64,000 nucleotides of DNA from contig NZ_JAHKRO010000011.1 in NCBI RefSeq assembly GCF_019396325.1, positions 1 through 64,000 of the forward strand. The letters run 5' to 3'. Shown piece after piece: positions 53,346 through 62,624 of the stretch. Under the pieces are notes generated by a model. That model did no database searches. It saw only the letters and a list, made by a program, of their open reading frames with translations, and was not told where the DNA came from. Every line of letters begins with the position of its first letter. Position 1 is the stretch's first letter. Both the position numbers and the translations under genes were made by a program. The DNA is from Nonomuraea ceibae. Lineage in GTDB: Bacteria; Actinomycetota; Actinomycetes; Streptosporangiales; Streptosporangiaceae.

Positions 53346-55784
53346 GTGGACGCGACGCAGGTGTCGAGCACTTCCTTCGACGGCACTCCCCATGCCCCGG
53401 CAGCCGCGCGGCGGTTCGTTCGCCAGGTGCTCGGCGAGTGGCGCCTGACCCATCTGACCGAGGACGCCGTGCTGCTGACCAGCGAGCTCGTCACGAACGC
53501 CGTGGTGCACGCGGGCACCGGCATCGAGCTCACCTGCCGGCTCGACGCCGACGCCGCGCCGGCCAAGCTGGAGATCGAGGTCGACGACCACGACCCCGGG
53601 CGGGCGATCCTGGCCGAGCGTCCGCCGTCGGAGCCGATGTCCACGCACGGCCGCGGGCTCGCGCTGGCGGGCATGCTGGCCGACGCCTGGGGCGTCACCT
53701 ACACCCGCACGGCCAAGCGCGTGTGGGTGCGCATGGAGTTCGCGGGCGCGTCCGACAGCCCGGCGCCCGCTCCCCCGCCGCCGGGGGCCGGGCTCGACCG
53801 GCTGCGCGTCGCCGTGCTCGTCGCCGACGCCGCCGGCCGCGTCATCGCGTGGAACTCCGACGCCCGCACCCTGCTCGGCTGGACCGCCGAGCAGGCCGTC
53901 GGCAGGCCCCTGGCCGACCTGGTCGCCTGGCGCGGCTCAGGCCCGTACGCGCTGCCGCTGGCCGACACGCTGGCGCTGGGCCGCTGGCGGGGCGAGGCGC
54001 GGATGCGGCACCGCGACGGCCGCACGGTCCGCGTGTACGTGTCGCACCTGCGCACGGGCGGGCGCGCCGAGGACCGGCGGTCGATCTGGATGGTGACGAG
54101 CTGGGAGCACGGATTCGTGCTGGCCGCGCCGCCCGCGCCGGTGCGCCGGGAGGCGGGCAGGCGGATCAAGGACCTGCTCGACCGCGACCGTCCGCTGGCC
54201 GAGCTGCTCGACACGATCGCGCAGATCGTGCACCTGTCGAGCGGCGGCGAGGCCACGTACGTGCTGCTGCGCGCCGAGAGCGGCAACCGGTTGGGGGTCG
54301 CGGCGGGCGTGGGCGACACGGCGGGGGTGGTGGGCGTGCCGGCGGCGGGCGTGTTCGCGCCCGACCGCACGGCCCCGGCGGTGCTGGAGGACCTGCTGGC
54401 GGTCGACGTGGAGCTGGCCCAGCAGTTGCGGGCCAGGTCACTGGCGTGCGCGCCGCTGGTGGCCGGGGGCGAGGTGATCGGGCACCTGGCGGTGACCTCG
54501 GCCGCCCCCGGCCGCTTCGACCACGACCTCACTGTCAGCCTGCGCCACATCGCCGACCAGGTGGCGGTCACCGTGCAGCGCGAGCGGCTGGCCGAGCAGG
54601 ACCGGGCGCACCGGGGCCGCCTCGCCTTCCTGGCCGAGGCGGGCGAGCTGCTGGCGGGCGTGCACGACGAGGAGGTGATCGCGGCGCTGTCCGCGCAGCT
54701 CGTGGTGCCGAAGATCGCCACCTGGGCGGCGGTCTACCTGACGGACCTGGCCGGGATGACGCGGCTGGCCCACGTGTGGCACAGCGAGGAGCGGCACAAC
54801 GCCGGCCTGCGCAAGTCGCTGCCGGCCATCCCCGGCACGCCGCTGGCCGAGGTGGCCTGGCCGGTCGGCCAGGAGGCGGTACTGTCGTTCCCGCTGATGA
54901 CGCAGGGCAACGCGCACGGCGCGCTGGTGATCGGGCGCCAGGAGCCGACGCTGCCGCTGGAGCTGGCCGACCTGCTGGCCGACCTGTGCCGGCTGATCGC
55001 GCTCAACCTGCACACGGCCATGCTCTACACCCGGCAGGCGACCACGTCGCGGGTGCTGCAGCGCAGCCTGCTGCCGATGCGGGTGGCGCCGATGCCGGGC
55101 CTGGAGTCGGCCATCGTCTACGAGCCCGCCGAGGAGGGCGCGGACGTCGGCGGCGACTTCTACGACCTGTTCACGGTGGCCGGCCACTGGTGCTTCGCGC
55201 TGGGCGACGTGTGCGGCAGCGGGCCGGAGGCCGCCGCGGTGACGGGGCTGGCCCGGCACGCGGTGCGGCTGCTGGCCAAGGAGAACTACACGGTGGCCGA
55301 CATCCTCGACCGGCTCAACCAGCGGGTGCTGGAGGAGGGCGAGGACGGCCGTTTCCTCAGCCTGCTGTGCGGCGAGCTGACGCCGCTGCCGGGCGGCGGC
55401 GCGCTGTGCACGGTCGCCTCGGCCGGGCACGTGCCGCCGCTGCTGCTGCGCGCCGACGGCCGGGTCGAGACGGTGGCGACGCCGCAGCTCCTGCTGGGGG
55501 TCGAGGACGGCGCCCGGTTCAGCGTGGAGTCGTTCGAGCTGGCGCCCGGCGAGGTGCTGCTGTGCGTCACCGACGGCGTGACCGAGCGTCGCAGCGGCCT
55601 GCGGCTGCTGGACGACGACGACGGCCTGGCGCGGCTGCTGGCGGGCTGCGCGGGGCTGAGCGCGCACGCGGTGGCCGACCGGGTGCGGCAGGCGGTCGAG
55701 TCCTTCGCCGACCACCCGTCGCGCGACGACGTGGCGCTGCTCGTGCTGCGGGCGCTGCCCGCGCGTCAGGCGGGGAAGGCGTAG
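53346..55784 (+). CDS. SpoIIE-type phosphatase with HATPase, PAS and GAF domains
   Basis: An 812-residue signalling protein. In order: an RsbW-like ATPase domain (about 10-130; LLTSELVTNAVVHAGTG, STHGRGLALAGMLADAWG), a PAS domain (about 150-245; VLVADAAGRVIAWNSDAR, ALLGW-type), two GAF domains (about 265-420 and 430-570), and a PP2C-like SpoIIE domain (about 590-805; GADVGGDFYDLF, CGSGPEAAAVTGLARH, TDGVTERR, DDVALLVLR). Such proteins switch anti-sigma factor antagonists in partner-switching circuits. GTG 53346 has AGGA six bases upstream. It overlaps the convergent mutarotase by 19 bases. Confidence 0.9.
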   Translation: MDATQVSSTSFDGTPHAPAAARRFVRQVLGEWRLTHLTEDAVLLTSELVTNAVVHAGTGIELTCRLDADAAPAKLEIEVDDHDPGRAILAERPPSEPMSTHGRGLALAGMLADAWGVTYTRTAKRVWVRMEFAGASDSPAPAPPPPGAGLDRLRVAVLVADAAGRVIAWNSDARTLLGWTAEQAVGRPLADLVAWRGSGPYALPLADTLALGRWRGEARMRHRDGRTVRVYVSHLRTGGRAEDRRSIWMVTSWEHGFVLAAPPAPVRREAGRRIKDLLDRDRPLAELLDTIAQIVHLSSGGEATYVLLRAESGNRLGVAAGVGDTAGVVGVPAAGVFAPDRTAPAVLEDLLAVDVELAQQLRARSLACAPLVAGGEVIGHLAVTSAAPGRFDHDLTVSLRHIADQVAVTVQRERLAEQDRAHRGRLAFLAEAGELLAGVHDEEVIAALSAQLVVPKIATWAAVYLTDLAGMTRLAHVWHSEERHNAGLRKSLPAIPGTPLAEVAWPVGQEAVLSFPLMTQGNAHGALVIGRQEPTLPLELADLLADLCRLIALNLHTAMLYTRQATTSRVLQRSLLPMRVAPMPGLESAIVYEPAEEGADVGGDFYDLFTVAGHWCFALGDVCGSGPEAAAVTGLARHAVRLLAKENYTVADILDRLNQRVLEEGEDGRFLSLLCGELTPLPGGGALCTVASAGHVPPLLLRADGRVETVATPQLLLGVEDGARFSVESFELAPGEVLLCVTDGVTERRSGLRLLDDDDGLARLLAGCAGLSAHAVADRVRQAVESFADHPSRDDVALLVLRALPARQAGKA

Positions 55785-56707
55785 GTGGTGGAGGAGGCGT
55801 GGCGCTCGCCCGGTCTGAGCACGGTCGAGGGGAAGCCCGGCTGGTTGGGCGAGTCGGGGAAGTGCTGGGTCTCCAGGCACAGCCCGGCGTGCGGGCCGAA
55901 CGGGGTGGCGACGCCGTCGAGCATGCCGCCCGCGTAGAACTGCACGCCCGGCTCGGTGGTGGTGACCTCCATCGTGCGCCCGCTGACCGGCTCGACCACG
56001 GTGACGCCGCCGTCGAGGACGTAGCAGTGGTCGTACGCGCCGCCGAACCGCTCCCCCACCGCGTGGGGCGTGGTGAAGTCGAAGACGGTGCCCTTGACCG
56101 TGGCCCGCTCGCCGGTGGGGATCTTGCCGTCGTCGACCGGCAGGTAGTGGTCCGCGGCGATGCGCACCACGTGGCCGAGCACGTCGCCGCCGCCCGCGAG
56201 GTTGAAGTAGGAGTGGTTGGTCAGGTTGAGCACCGTGGGGGCGTCGGTCTCGGCCGCGTAGTCGAGGCGGAGCGCGTCGCCGTCGAGCGTGTAGGTGACC
56301 GAGACGGTCAGCGTGCCGGGGTAGCCCTGGTCGCCGTCGGGGCTGGTCAGCGTGAGCGTGATGGACGAGCCGGTGACGTCGGCGACGGTCCAGGCCCGGC
56401 GGTCGAAGCCGTCGGCGCCGCCGTGCAGGCTGTTGGGGCCGTTGTTGACGGGCAGCGTGTGCTCGGTGCCGTCGAGGGTGAACCGGCCGCGGGCGATGCG
56501 GTTGCCGTAGCGGCCCACGACGGCGCCGAAGTAGCGGCTGCGGGTCAGGTAGTCGTCGAGCGACGGGAGGCCGAGCACCACGTTGACGCCCGACACCTCA
56601 AGCGTTTGCAGAATCGCGCCGTAGCTGAGCACCGCCGCGCGCAGGCGCCCCGACGACAGCTCGTGGCGCTCGACGGGCTCCCCCGACGGCAGCGTTCCGA
56701 AGATCAT
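55766..56707 (-). CDS. Aldose 1-epimerase (mutarotase)
   Basis: A 313-residue galactose-mutarotase-like protein: YGAILQTLEV, GRYGNRIARGRF, NNGPNSLHGG (catalytic His), NLTNHSYFNLAG (catalytic His), PGVQFYAGGM and a late ETQHFPDSPN with the catalytic Glu. It interconverts sugar anomers. The ATG overlaps the LacI stop (ATGA), so both are in one unit. Context suggests service to the sugar pathway across the divergent promoter. Confidence 0.92.
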   Translation of the reverse strand: MIFGTLPSGEPVERHELSSGRLRAAVLSYGAILQTLEVSGVNVVLGLPSLDDYLTRSRYFGAVVGRYGNRIARGRFTLDGTEHTLPVNNGPNSLHGGADGFDRRAWTVADVTGSSITLTLTSPDGDQGYPGTLTVSVTYTLDGDALRLDYAAETDAPTVLNLTNHSYFNLAGGGDVLGHVVRIAADHYLPVDDGKIPTGERATVKGTVFDFTTPHAVGERFGGAYDHCYVLDGGVTVVEPVSGRTMEVTTTEPGVQFYAGGMLDGVATPFGPHAGLCLETQHFPDSPNQPGFPSTVLRPGERHASSTTYAFPA

Positions 56708-57675
56708 GAGTGGGTCTCTCCCGTTGACTCGCGGACGATCAGGCTGGTCTCCAGCACGGTGACGCCGCCGGTCGAGTCGGAGTCGACCGACTGGAGCAGC
56801 ATGTCCACGGCGATCCGGCCCGCTGCGGCGGTGGGCATGGCGATCGTGGTGAGCTTGGGGCGGCTCAGCCGGCCGGGGACGATGTCGTCGACGCCGATCA
56901 CGCTGATGTCGCCCGGCACGGCGATCCCGCGCTCGGCCAGGCCCTCCATGAGCCCGATCGCGACCAGGTCGTTGTAGGCGAGCACGCCGGTCGCGCCGGA
57001 GGCGATCACGTCGGTGACCGCGGCGAGGCCGCCGAGCTCGGTGGGTGGGTTGGGGCCGAGGAAGGTGACGTCGGCCTCGCTCATCGCGGCCGCCGCGGAC
57101 TGCATCTCCTTGCTGGTCCACGACCCGCTCGGCCCGGTGACCAGGGCGAGCCTGCGGTGGCCGAGGCCGGTCAGGTGCTCGACGGCCAGCCGGACGCCGC
57201 GCCCGACGTCCATCAGGACCGTCGGCATGCCCTTGACCCGCCGGTTGACCACGACGAACGGCACCTCTTCGCGCAGCCGCTCGATCGTCCGGTTGGTCAG
57301 GCGGGGGCTGCACAGCAGCACGCCGTCGACCTGCTTGGTCAGGGTCTGGATGAGCTCTTCCTCGACCTGCGGGTCCTCGTCGGTGTCGGCGACGAACACG
57401 TGGTAGTCGCGGAGCCTGGCCTGCGCCTGCGCGGCCTTGATCAGCGGCGGGAAGAACGGGTTGGCGATGTCGGCCACGATGAGGCCGATGTTGTGGGTGC
57501 GCCCGGTGGTCAGCGCCCGCGCGGCCCGGTTGGGCCGGTAGCCGAGGTCCTCGGCGATGGCGAGCACCCGGGTGCGCGTCGCGGGGTTGACCAGATGGGG
57601 CGCGGAGAATGCGCGCGACACCGTGGAGACGTGCACGCCCGACGCCTCCGCCACGTCACGAATCGTCACCGCCAC
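56704..57675 (-). CDS. LacI-family repressor of the sugar locus
   Basis: A 323-residue LacI repressor: helix-turn-helix TIRDVAEASGVHVSTVSRAF at the N-terminus, hinge GYRPNRAARAL, periplasmic-binding-like effector domain (IGLIVADIANPFFPPLIKAA, GVLAYNDLVAIGLMEGL). Two LacI-style palindromes lie in the divergent promoter. It likely represses both its own operon (with mutarotase) and the five genes on the other side. Confidence 0.92.
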   Translation of the reverse strand: MAVTIRDVAEASGVHVSTVSRAFSAPHLVNPATRTRVLAIAEDLGYRPNRAARALTTGRTHNIGLIVADIANPFFPPLIKAAQAQARLRDYHVFVADTDEDPQVEEELIQTLTKQVDGVLLCSPRLTNRTIERLREEVPFVVVNRRVKGMPTVLMDVGRGVRLAVEHLTGLGHRRLALVTGPSGSWTSKEMQSAAAAMSEADVTFLGPNPPTELGGLAAVTDVIASGATGVLAYNDLVAIGLMEGLAERGIAVPGDISVIGVDDIVPGRLSRPKLTTIAMPTAAAGRIAVDMLLQSVDSDSTGGVTVLETSLIVRESTGETHS

Positions 57676-57708
57676 GCTAGGCCTCCGTGCATGCCCTGTA
57701 CATTAATG

Positions 57709-57718
57709 CAAGCGCTTG
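57709..57718. promoter_or_regulatory. LacI operator 1
   Basis: CAAGCGCTTG, perfect palindrome with the central CG typical of LacI-family sites, in the A/T-rich context TTAATG...TATCG, 34 bases upstream of the lacI start. Confidence 0.65.
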
Positions 57719-57852
57719 TATCGCTGTCAATGGACTTCGAGAGCCTCTGCCAGAGCGCCAATGCCCACCATACCGGTTATACGGGCGTCGGCGCCCGTGT
57801 GAGCGGGGACCGTGCGGCTTGACGTTCTCCCGACCCCGCCTCGATACTTTTT

Positions 57853-57864
57853 GCAACCGGTTGC
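57853..57864. promoter_or_regulatory. LacI operator 2
   Basis: GCAACCGGTTGC, perfect 12-base palindrome with central CG, 36 bases before the ATG of the SDR gene, preceded by TACTTTTT. Same class as operator 1; the two are about 145 bases apart and could loop. Confidence 0.68.
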
Positions 57865-57899
57865 GGTATTCGAGCCCCTTGCGGGAAGGTGAGCGAGCG

Positions 57900-58787
57900 A
57901 TGACACGAACACTGGTGACGGGCAGCGCCGGAAGGCTCGGCCGCAGCCTCGTCACCACCCTGGCGCAGGCCGGTCACGAGGTGATCGGCGTCGACGTCAC
58001 CGCCGGCACGCCCGACGAGGCCGCCGCCGTCCTGCCCGCCGACCTGACCGACCTGGGCGAGGCCTACGACGTGCTCACGCGCTTCCGGCCCGACGTCGTC
58101 GTGCACCTGGCGGCCATCGCGACCCCGTTCAGCCGGACCGACGGCGTCACCTTCCGCACGAACACCGAGCTGGCGTTCAACGTGTGCGCGGCGGCGAGCG
58201 CCACCGGCGTGGGCCGGGTCGTGGTGGCCAGCAGCCCCACCGTGATCGGCTACGGCGCCCCCTCCGGCTGGACGCCCGACTACCTGCCGATCGACGAGGA
58301 CCACCCGCCCCGGCCGTGGAACTCCTACAGCCTGTCCAAGCTGGTCGCCGAGCAGACGATGGCGGCCTTCGCGCGCTGTTCCGACACCCGCTTCGCGGCG
58401 GTGCGGCCCTGCTTCGTCGTCGCCCCCGAGGAGTGGGCGGGCGCGCCGACCCAGTCGGGCCACACGATCGCCGAACGCCTCGACCGGCCGGAGATCGCCG
58501 GCGTCTCCCTGTTCAACTACATCGACGCCAGGGACGCCTCCGACATGATCTCGGTGCTCGTCGACAAGCTGCCCGGCCTGCCCAACGGCGAGGTGTTCTT
58601 CGCGGGCGCCGCCGACGCGCTGGCCCGCGACCCCCTCGCCGACCTGCTTCCCGCCGTCATGCCCGCCACCAGGGCCGCGGCGATCCACCTGACCGGCACC
58701 CGTCCCGCCTTCACCTCGGCCAAGGCCGAACGCATGCTCGGCTGGACGGCCAAGCGCAGCTGGCGCACCGAACTGGAGATCGGATGA
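57900..58787 (+). CDS. NAD-dependent epimerase/dehydratase (extended SDR)
   Basis: A 295-residue Rossmann enzyme: TLVTGSAGRLGRSLVTTLAQ at the N-terminus, VVVHLAAIATP, ASSPTVIGYG (catalytic Ser) and YSLSK (Tyr-Lys). Distantly like uronate dehydrogenases, which would fit the two following genes, but 3- or 4-epimerisation cannot be excluded. GAAGGTGAG lies before the ATG. The stop overlaps the next start (ATGA). Confidence 0.85.
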   Translation: MTRTLVTGSAGRLGRSLVTTLAQAGHEVIGVDVTAGTPDEAAAVLPADLTDLGEAYDVLTRFRPDVVVHLAAIATPFSRTDGVTFRTNTELAFNVCAAASATGVGRVVVASSPTVIGYGAPSGWTPDYLPIDEDHPPRPWNSYSLSKLVAEQTMAAFARCSDTRFAAVRPCFVVAPEEWAGAPTQSGHTIAERLDRPEIAGVSLFNYIDARDASDMISVLVDKLPGLPNGEVFFAGAADALARDPLADLLPAVMPATRAAAIHLTGTRPAFTSAKAERMLGWTAKRSWRTELEIG

Positions 58788-59686
58788 ACCTCACCGGAGT
58801 CCTCTTCTTCCCCGTCACCCCGTTCACCGCGGCCGGGGAGCTGGCCGAGGACGTGCTGGCCGAGCACATCGGCCGGGGCCTCGAACACCATCCGGGGGCG
58901 GTGTTCGCGGCCTGCGGCACGGGCGAGTTCCCGGCCCTGTCGGAGGCCGAGCACGCGGCGGCCGTCCGGGTGGCGGTCAAGACCGCGCGCGGCCGGGTCC
59001 CGGTGTTCGCGGGCGCGGGCGGCCCGCTCGGCTCGGCACTCGCCCAGGCCAGGGCGGCCCGCGACGCCGGCGCCGACGGCCTGTTGCTCATGCCGCCGTA
59101 CCTGATGAAGGGCACGCCCGAGGGCTTCCTCGCCTACGTGCGCGAGGTCGCGGCGATCCTGCCGACGGTGATCTACCAGCGCGGCTCGGTCGTCCCGACG
59201 CCCGAGCAGGCGGTCGAGCTGGCGCGCGTCCCCGGCGTGATCGGGCTCAAGGACGGCCTGGGCGACATCGACCTCATCCAGCGCACGGTCCTGGCCGTGC
59301 GCCGGGAGGTGGGCGACGGCTTCATGTTCTTCAACGGCCTGCCGACCGCCGAGCTGACCATGGGCGCCTACCGCGGCATCGGCGTCGAGCTCTACTCCTC
59401 CGCCGTGTTCGCGTTCGCGCCCGACATCGCCACCGCGTTCCTGAACGGCGCCGACCGGCTGCTCACCGAGTTCTACGAGCCTCTGGTACGGCTGCGGTCC
59501 AAGGCCCCCGGTTACGCGGTGTCCCTGGTCAAGGCCGGGGTGCGGCTCGGCGGGCTGGACGCCGGGCCGGTGCGCCCGCCGCTGACCGACGCCGCGCCCG
59601 AGGACGTGGCCGAGCTGGCCAGGCTGATCGAGCACGCGCGGTCGATCCAGCAGGGGCGGTCGATCGAGCAAGGGCGGGCGCTGTGA
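58784..59686 (+). CDS. DHDPS-family lyase, probably 5-dehydro-4-deoxyglucarate dehydratase
   Basis: A 300-residue TIM-barrel class I lyase. FFPVTPFTAAGELAED, ACGTGEFPALSEAEH, Tyr in TVIYQRG and the Schiff-base Lys in GVIGLKDGLGDID. FxxFPVTPF, GTGEF and YQR favour 5-dehydro-4-deoxyglucarate dehydratase, which makes 2-oxoglutarate semialdehyde in hexarate breakdown. The C-terminal tail has two SIxQGR repeats. Both ends overlap neighbours by four bases. Confidence 0.83.
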   Translation: MNLTGVLFFPVTPFTAAGELAEDVLAEHIGRGLEHHPGAVFAACGTGEFPALSEAEHAAAVRVAVKTARGRVPVFAGAGGPLGSALAQARAARDAGADGLLLMPPYLMKGTPEGFLAYVREVAAILPTVIYQRGSVVPTPEQAVELARVPGVIGLKDGLGDIDLIQRTVLAVRREVGDGFMFFNGLPTAELTMGAYRGIGVELYSSAVFAFAPDIATAFLNGADRLLTEFYEPLVRLRSKAPGYAVSLVKAGVRLGGLDAGPVRPPLTDAAPEDVAELARLIEHARSIQQGRSIEQGRAL

Positions 59687-60732
59687 TCCGCGACCTCAGG
59701 GTCACCCCGCGGACGGTCGCGCTGCGCCGGCCGTGGGGCCCGGACGTGCCCGCCAACCACGTCCTGGTCGTCGAGGTGACGCTGGCCGACGGCCGGACCG
59801 GCACCGGGTTCTCCTGGACGCCGCAGATCGGCGCGAAGGCCGTCCAGGCCCTGCTGGAGCACGACGTCCGCGACGCGCTCATCGGCCTGGACCCGCACCC
59901 GGAGGTGGTGTGGGACCGGCTCTGGCGGCACCTGCGCGAGGCCGGGCCCGGCGGCGTCACCACGGTGGCGCTGGCCGGGGTGGACCTGGCTCTGTGGGAC
60001 CTGCGGTGCGGCGAGCGCGGCCTGGCCGACGTGCTGGGCCGGCGGCGTGACAGCGTGCCCGTCTACGGCAGCGGCGTCAACCTGCACTACACGCTGGACG
60101 AGCTGGTCGCCCAGGCCGAACGCTGGAAGGCCGCCGGGCACCCCGGCGTCAAGATCAAGGTGGGCCGCCCCGACCTGCGCGAGGACGTCGAACGGGTGGC
60201 GGCGGTCCGCGAGGTCGTCGGGCCGGACACGCTGCTCATGATCGACGCCAACCAGCGCTGGGACCTGCACCGGGCCAGACGCGCCGCCGACGCGCTGGCC
60301 CCGTACGGGGTGCACTGGCTGGAGGAGCCGCTGCCCGCCGACGACGTGGCCGCGCACGTGGAGCTGCGCCGGTCCGTCGGCGTGCCGATCGCCGTGGGCG
60401 AGAACGTCTACACCGTCTACGGCTTCCGCGACCTGCTCGCGGCCGGGGCCTGCGACGTCGTGCAGCCGAACGTCGTCCGGGTGGGCGGCATCACGCCGTT
60501 CCTGCGCATCGCGGAGCTGGCGCGGGCCTACGACGTGCCCGTCCATCCGCACCTGCTGCCCGACCTGTCCGGGCAGCTCGCGCTCGCGCTGCCGCTGCCG
60601 TGCATGGCCGAGGTCGTCGAGGACGCCTCGTTCGCCGCGCTCGGGCTGCTGGCCGAGCCGTACCCTGTCGAGGTGTCCGGCGCGGAGCTGCGCGCCGGCG
60701 GGCACCGGGGGCTCGGCCTCCGCTGGAGGTGA
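59683..60732 (+). CDS. Enolase-superfamily sugar-acid dehydratase (MR/MLE type)
   Basis: A 349-residue enzyme of the mandelate racemase group: catalytic Lys pair in VKIKVG, metal ligands in IDANQRW, WLEEPLPADD and AVGENVYTVYGF, and the C-terminal His in VPVHPHLLPD. The KxK, Asp, Glu, Glu and His set is complete. In this operon it probably dehydrates an aldarate or aldonate to feed the lyase before it. GTG start overlaps the previous stop (GTGA). Confidence 0.87.
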   Translation: MIRDLRVTPRTVALRRPWGPDVPANHVLVVEVTLADGRTGTGFSWTPQIGAKAVQALLEHDVRDALIGLDPHPEVVWDRLWRHLREAGPGGVTTVALAGVDLALWDLRCGERGLADVLGRRRDSVPVYGSGVNLHYTLDELVAQAERWKAAGHPGVKIKVGRPDLREDVERVAAVREVVGPDTLLMIDANQRWDLHRARRAADALAPYGVHWLEEPLPADDVAAHVELRRSVGVPIAVGENVYTVYGFRDLLAAGACDVVQPNVVRVGGITPFLRIAELARAYDVPVHPHLLPDLSGQLALALPLPCMAEVVEDASFAALGLLAEPYPVEVSGAELRAGGHRGLGLRWR

Positions 60733-60737
60733 CGATC

Positions 60738-62624
60738 GTGCGTGTCGTGCTGGCCGGAGCCCACGGGTTCGGCTCCCACTACCTCGACCGGCTGCGCCGG
60801 ATGCCCGGGATCGAGCTGGCCGGCGTGTGCGACGTGCGGCCGGTCGCGCCGGAGCTGCTCGACGGGCTGGGCGAGCCGGAGGTGTCCGCCGACCTGCCCG
60901 GCCTGATCAAGCGGACCGGGGCGGAGATCGCCATCCTCGCCACCCCCATCCCGACGCACGCCGACCTGGCGCTGGCCGCGTTCGGCGCGGGCGCGCACGT
61001 GCTGGTGGAGAAGCCGACGGCGGCCACGCTGCGCGACTTCGAACGCATGCGCGCCGCCGCCGACGCCGCCGGGCTGGCCTGCCAGGTGGGCTTCCAGAGC
61101 CTCGGCTCGGCCGCCGTGCCCGCCGTCCGCGAGCTCGTCGCGAGCGGCGCCGTCGGCCGCGTCACCGGGATCGGCGTGGCCGGCTCGTGGCCGCGCCCGG
61201 CCGCCTACTTCACCCGCAGCCCGTGGGCCGGCCGCCGGGTGCTCGACGGCGTCGACGTGGTCGACGGGGCGCTCACCAACCCGTTCGCGCACGCCCTGGC
61301 CACCGCCCTGGCCGTCGCCGGGGCCGAGGAGCGCGGCGCCGTCTCCTCCGTCACCGCGGAGCTGTTCCACGCCAACCCCATCGAGTCCGACGACACCTCC
61401 GCGATCCGGATCGACCTCACCTCCGGGGTGCCCGTGGTCGCGGCCGTGACGCTCTGCGCCGCCACGCGCGACGAGCCGTACGTGCTCGTCCACGGCACCA
61501 AGGGCCGCGTGCGGCTCACGTACACGACGGACCAGGTCCAGGTGGACGACGGGCCCGTGCGCTCCTACGAGCGGGCCGACCTGCTGGCCAACCTCGTCGA
61601 GCACGTCCGCTCCGGCGCCGAGTTGCTCGTGCCCGTGCACCGGACCGGGGCGTTCATGGAGGTCATGGAGGCCATCCGGCTCGCGCCCGACCCGCTGCCG
61701 ATCGACGACGCCCACCAGGACCTGTCCGGCGAGGGGCGGGTGCTGCCCGGCATCGCCGGCGTCGTCGACGCCTGCGCCGACCGGCTGGCGCTCTTCTCCG
61801 AGCTCGGCGTGAGCTGGGCGACCCCGCTGACCGTCTCCGGGACCGTCGTGGCCGAGTACACCACCGTGAGCGACCTGCCGCTGGAGGCCGCCCCCCGGCC
61901 GTTCCTGCATCCCGTACGGACGCTCGGCGGGACCGTCGTGACCGAGGTGCGGCCCGACGACCATCCGCACCACCTCGGCGCCGGAGTGGCCGTCACCGAC
62001 CTCGGCGGGCGCAACTTCTGGGGCGGCCGCACGTACGTCCGCGACCGGGGGCCCGCCTGGCTGGACGACCACGGCACGCAGCGGCACCTGTCGTTCCCCG
62101 TGCGGGAGTCGTCCGGGTTCGCCGAGCGGCTGGTGTGGGAGCGGCCCGGCGAGCAGCCGATCGTGCGCGAGGAGCGCACCGTGCGCGCCGCGCCGCTGTC
62201 GCGCGGGTGGGCGCTCGACTTCGCGTTCACGCTGCACAACCTGACCGACCGGCCGCTGACCGTGCGCAGCTCGGCCACCAAGGGCCGGGCCGGGGCCGGC
62301 TACGGCGGCTTCTTCTGGCGGGCGCCCGCCGGATCGCCTGGACTGCACGCGTTCACGGCCGCCGAGGAGGGCGAGGCGCGGGTGCACGGGTCGCGGGCGC
62401 CGTGGCTGGCGCTCGCCTCCGACGACTGGACGCTGGTGTTCGCGCAGGACGACGACCCGTGGTTCGTGCGCGTCGCCGAATACCCCGGCGTCGGCACCGC
62501 GCTCGCCTGGGACACGCCGCTGGAGTTCGGCCCCGTGCTGGCCCGGCGGGTCGCCGTCGTCGTCGCCGACGGGCGGCTGACCCGCGAGGAGGCAGCCGGG
62601 CTGGTCGCCGAGCTCAGGTCCTGA
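60738..62624 (+). CDS. Fusion of Gfo/Idh/MocA oxidoreductase with DUF6807 (PmoA-like) domain
   Basis: A 628-residue two-part protein. Residues 1-350 are a Gfo/Idh/MocA dehydrogenase (RVVLAGAHGFGSHYLDRLRR, ILATPIPTHADLALAAF, VEKPTAATLRDFERM). Residues about 365-628 match the PmoA-like DUF6807 family (FLHPVRTLGGTVVTEVRP, DDHPHHLGAGVAVTDL, NFWGGRTYV, YGGFFWRAP), which usually stands as a separate protein beside Gfo/Idh genes. TGGAGG eight bases before GTG 60738 decides the start over GTG 60729. Likely acts on a keto- or modified sugar; the reaction of the second domain is unknown. Confidence 0.85.
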   Translation: MRVVLAGAHGFGSHYLDRLRRMPGIELAGVCDVRPVAPELLDGLGEPEVSADLPGLIKRTGAEIAILATPIPTHADLALAAFGAGAHVLVEKPTAATLRDFERMRAAADAAGLACQVGFQSLGSAAVPAVRELVASGAVGRVTGIGVAGSWPRPAAYFTRSPWAGRRVLDGVDVVDGALTNPFAHALATALAVAGAEERGAVSSVTAELFHANPIESDDTSAIRIDLTSGVPVVAAVTLCAATRDEPYVLVHGTKGRVRLTYTTDQVQVDDGPVRSYERADLLANLVEHVRSGAELLVPVHRTGAFMEVMEAIRLAPDPLPIDDAHQDLSGEGRVLPGIAGVVDACADRLALFSELGVSWATPLTVSGTVVAEYTTVSDLPLEAAPRPFLHPVRTLGGTVVTEVRPDDHPHHLGAGVAVTDLGGRNFWGGRTYVRDRGPAWLDDHGTQRHLSFPVRESSGFAERLVWERPGEQPIVREERTVRAAPLSRGWALDFAFTLHNLTDRPLTVRSSATKGRAGAGYGGFFWRAPAGSPGLHAFTAAEEGEARVHGSRAPWLALASDDWTLVFAQDDDPWFVRVAEYPGVGTALAWDTPLEFGPVLARRVAVVVADGRLTREEAAGLVAELRS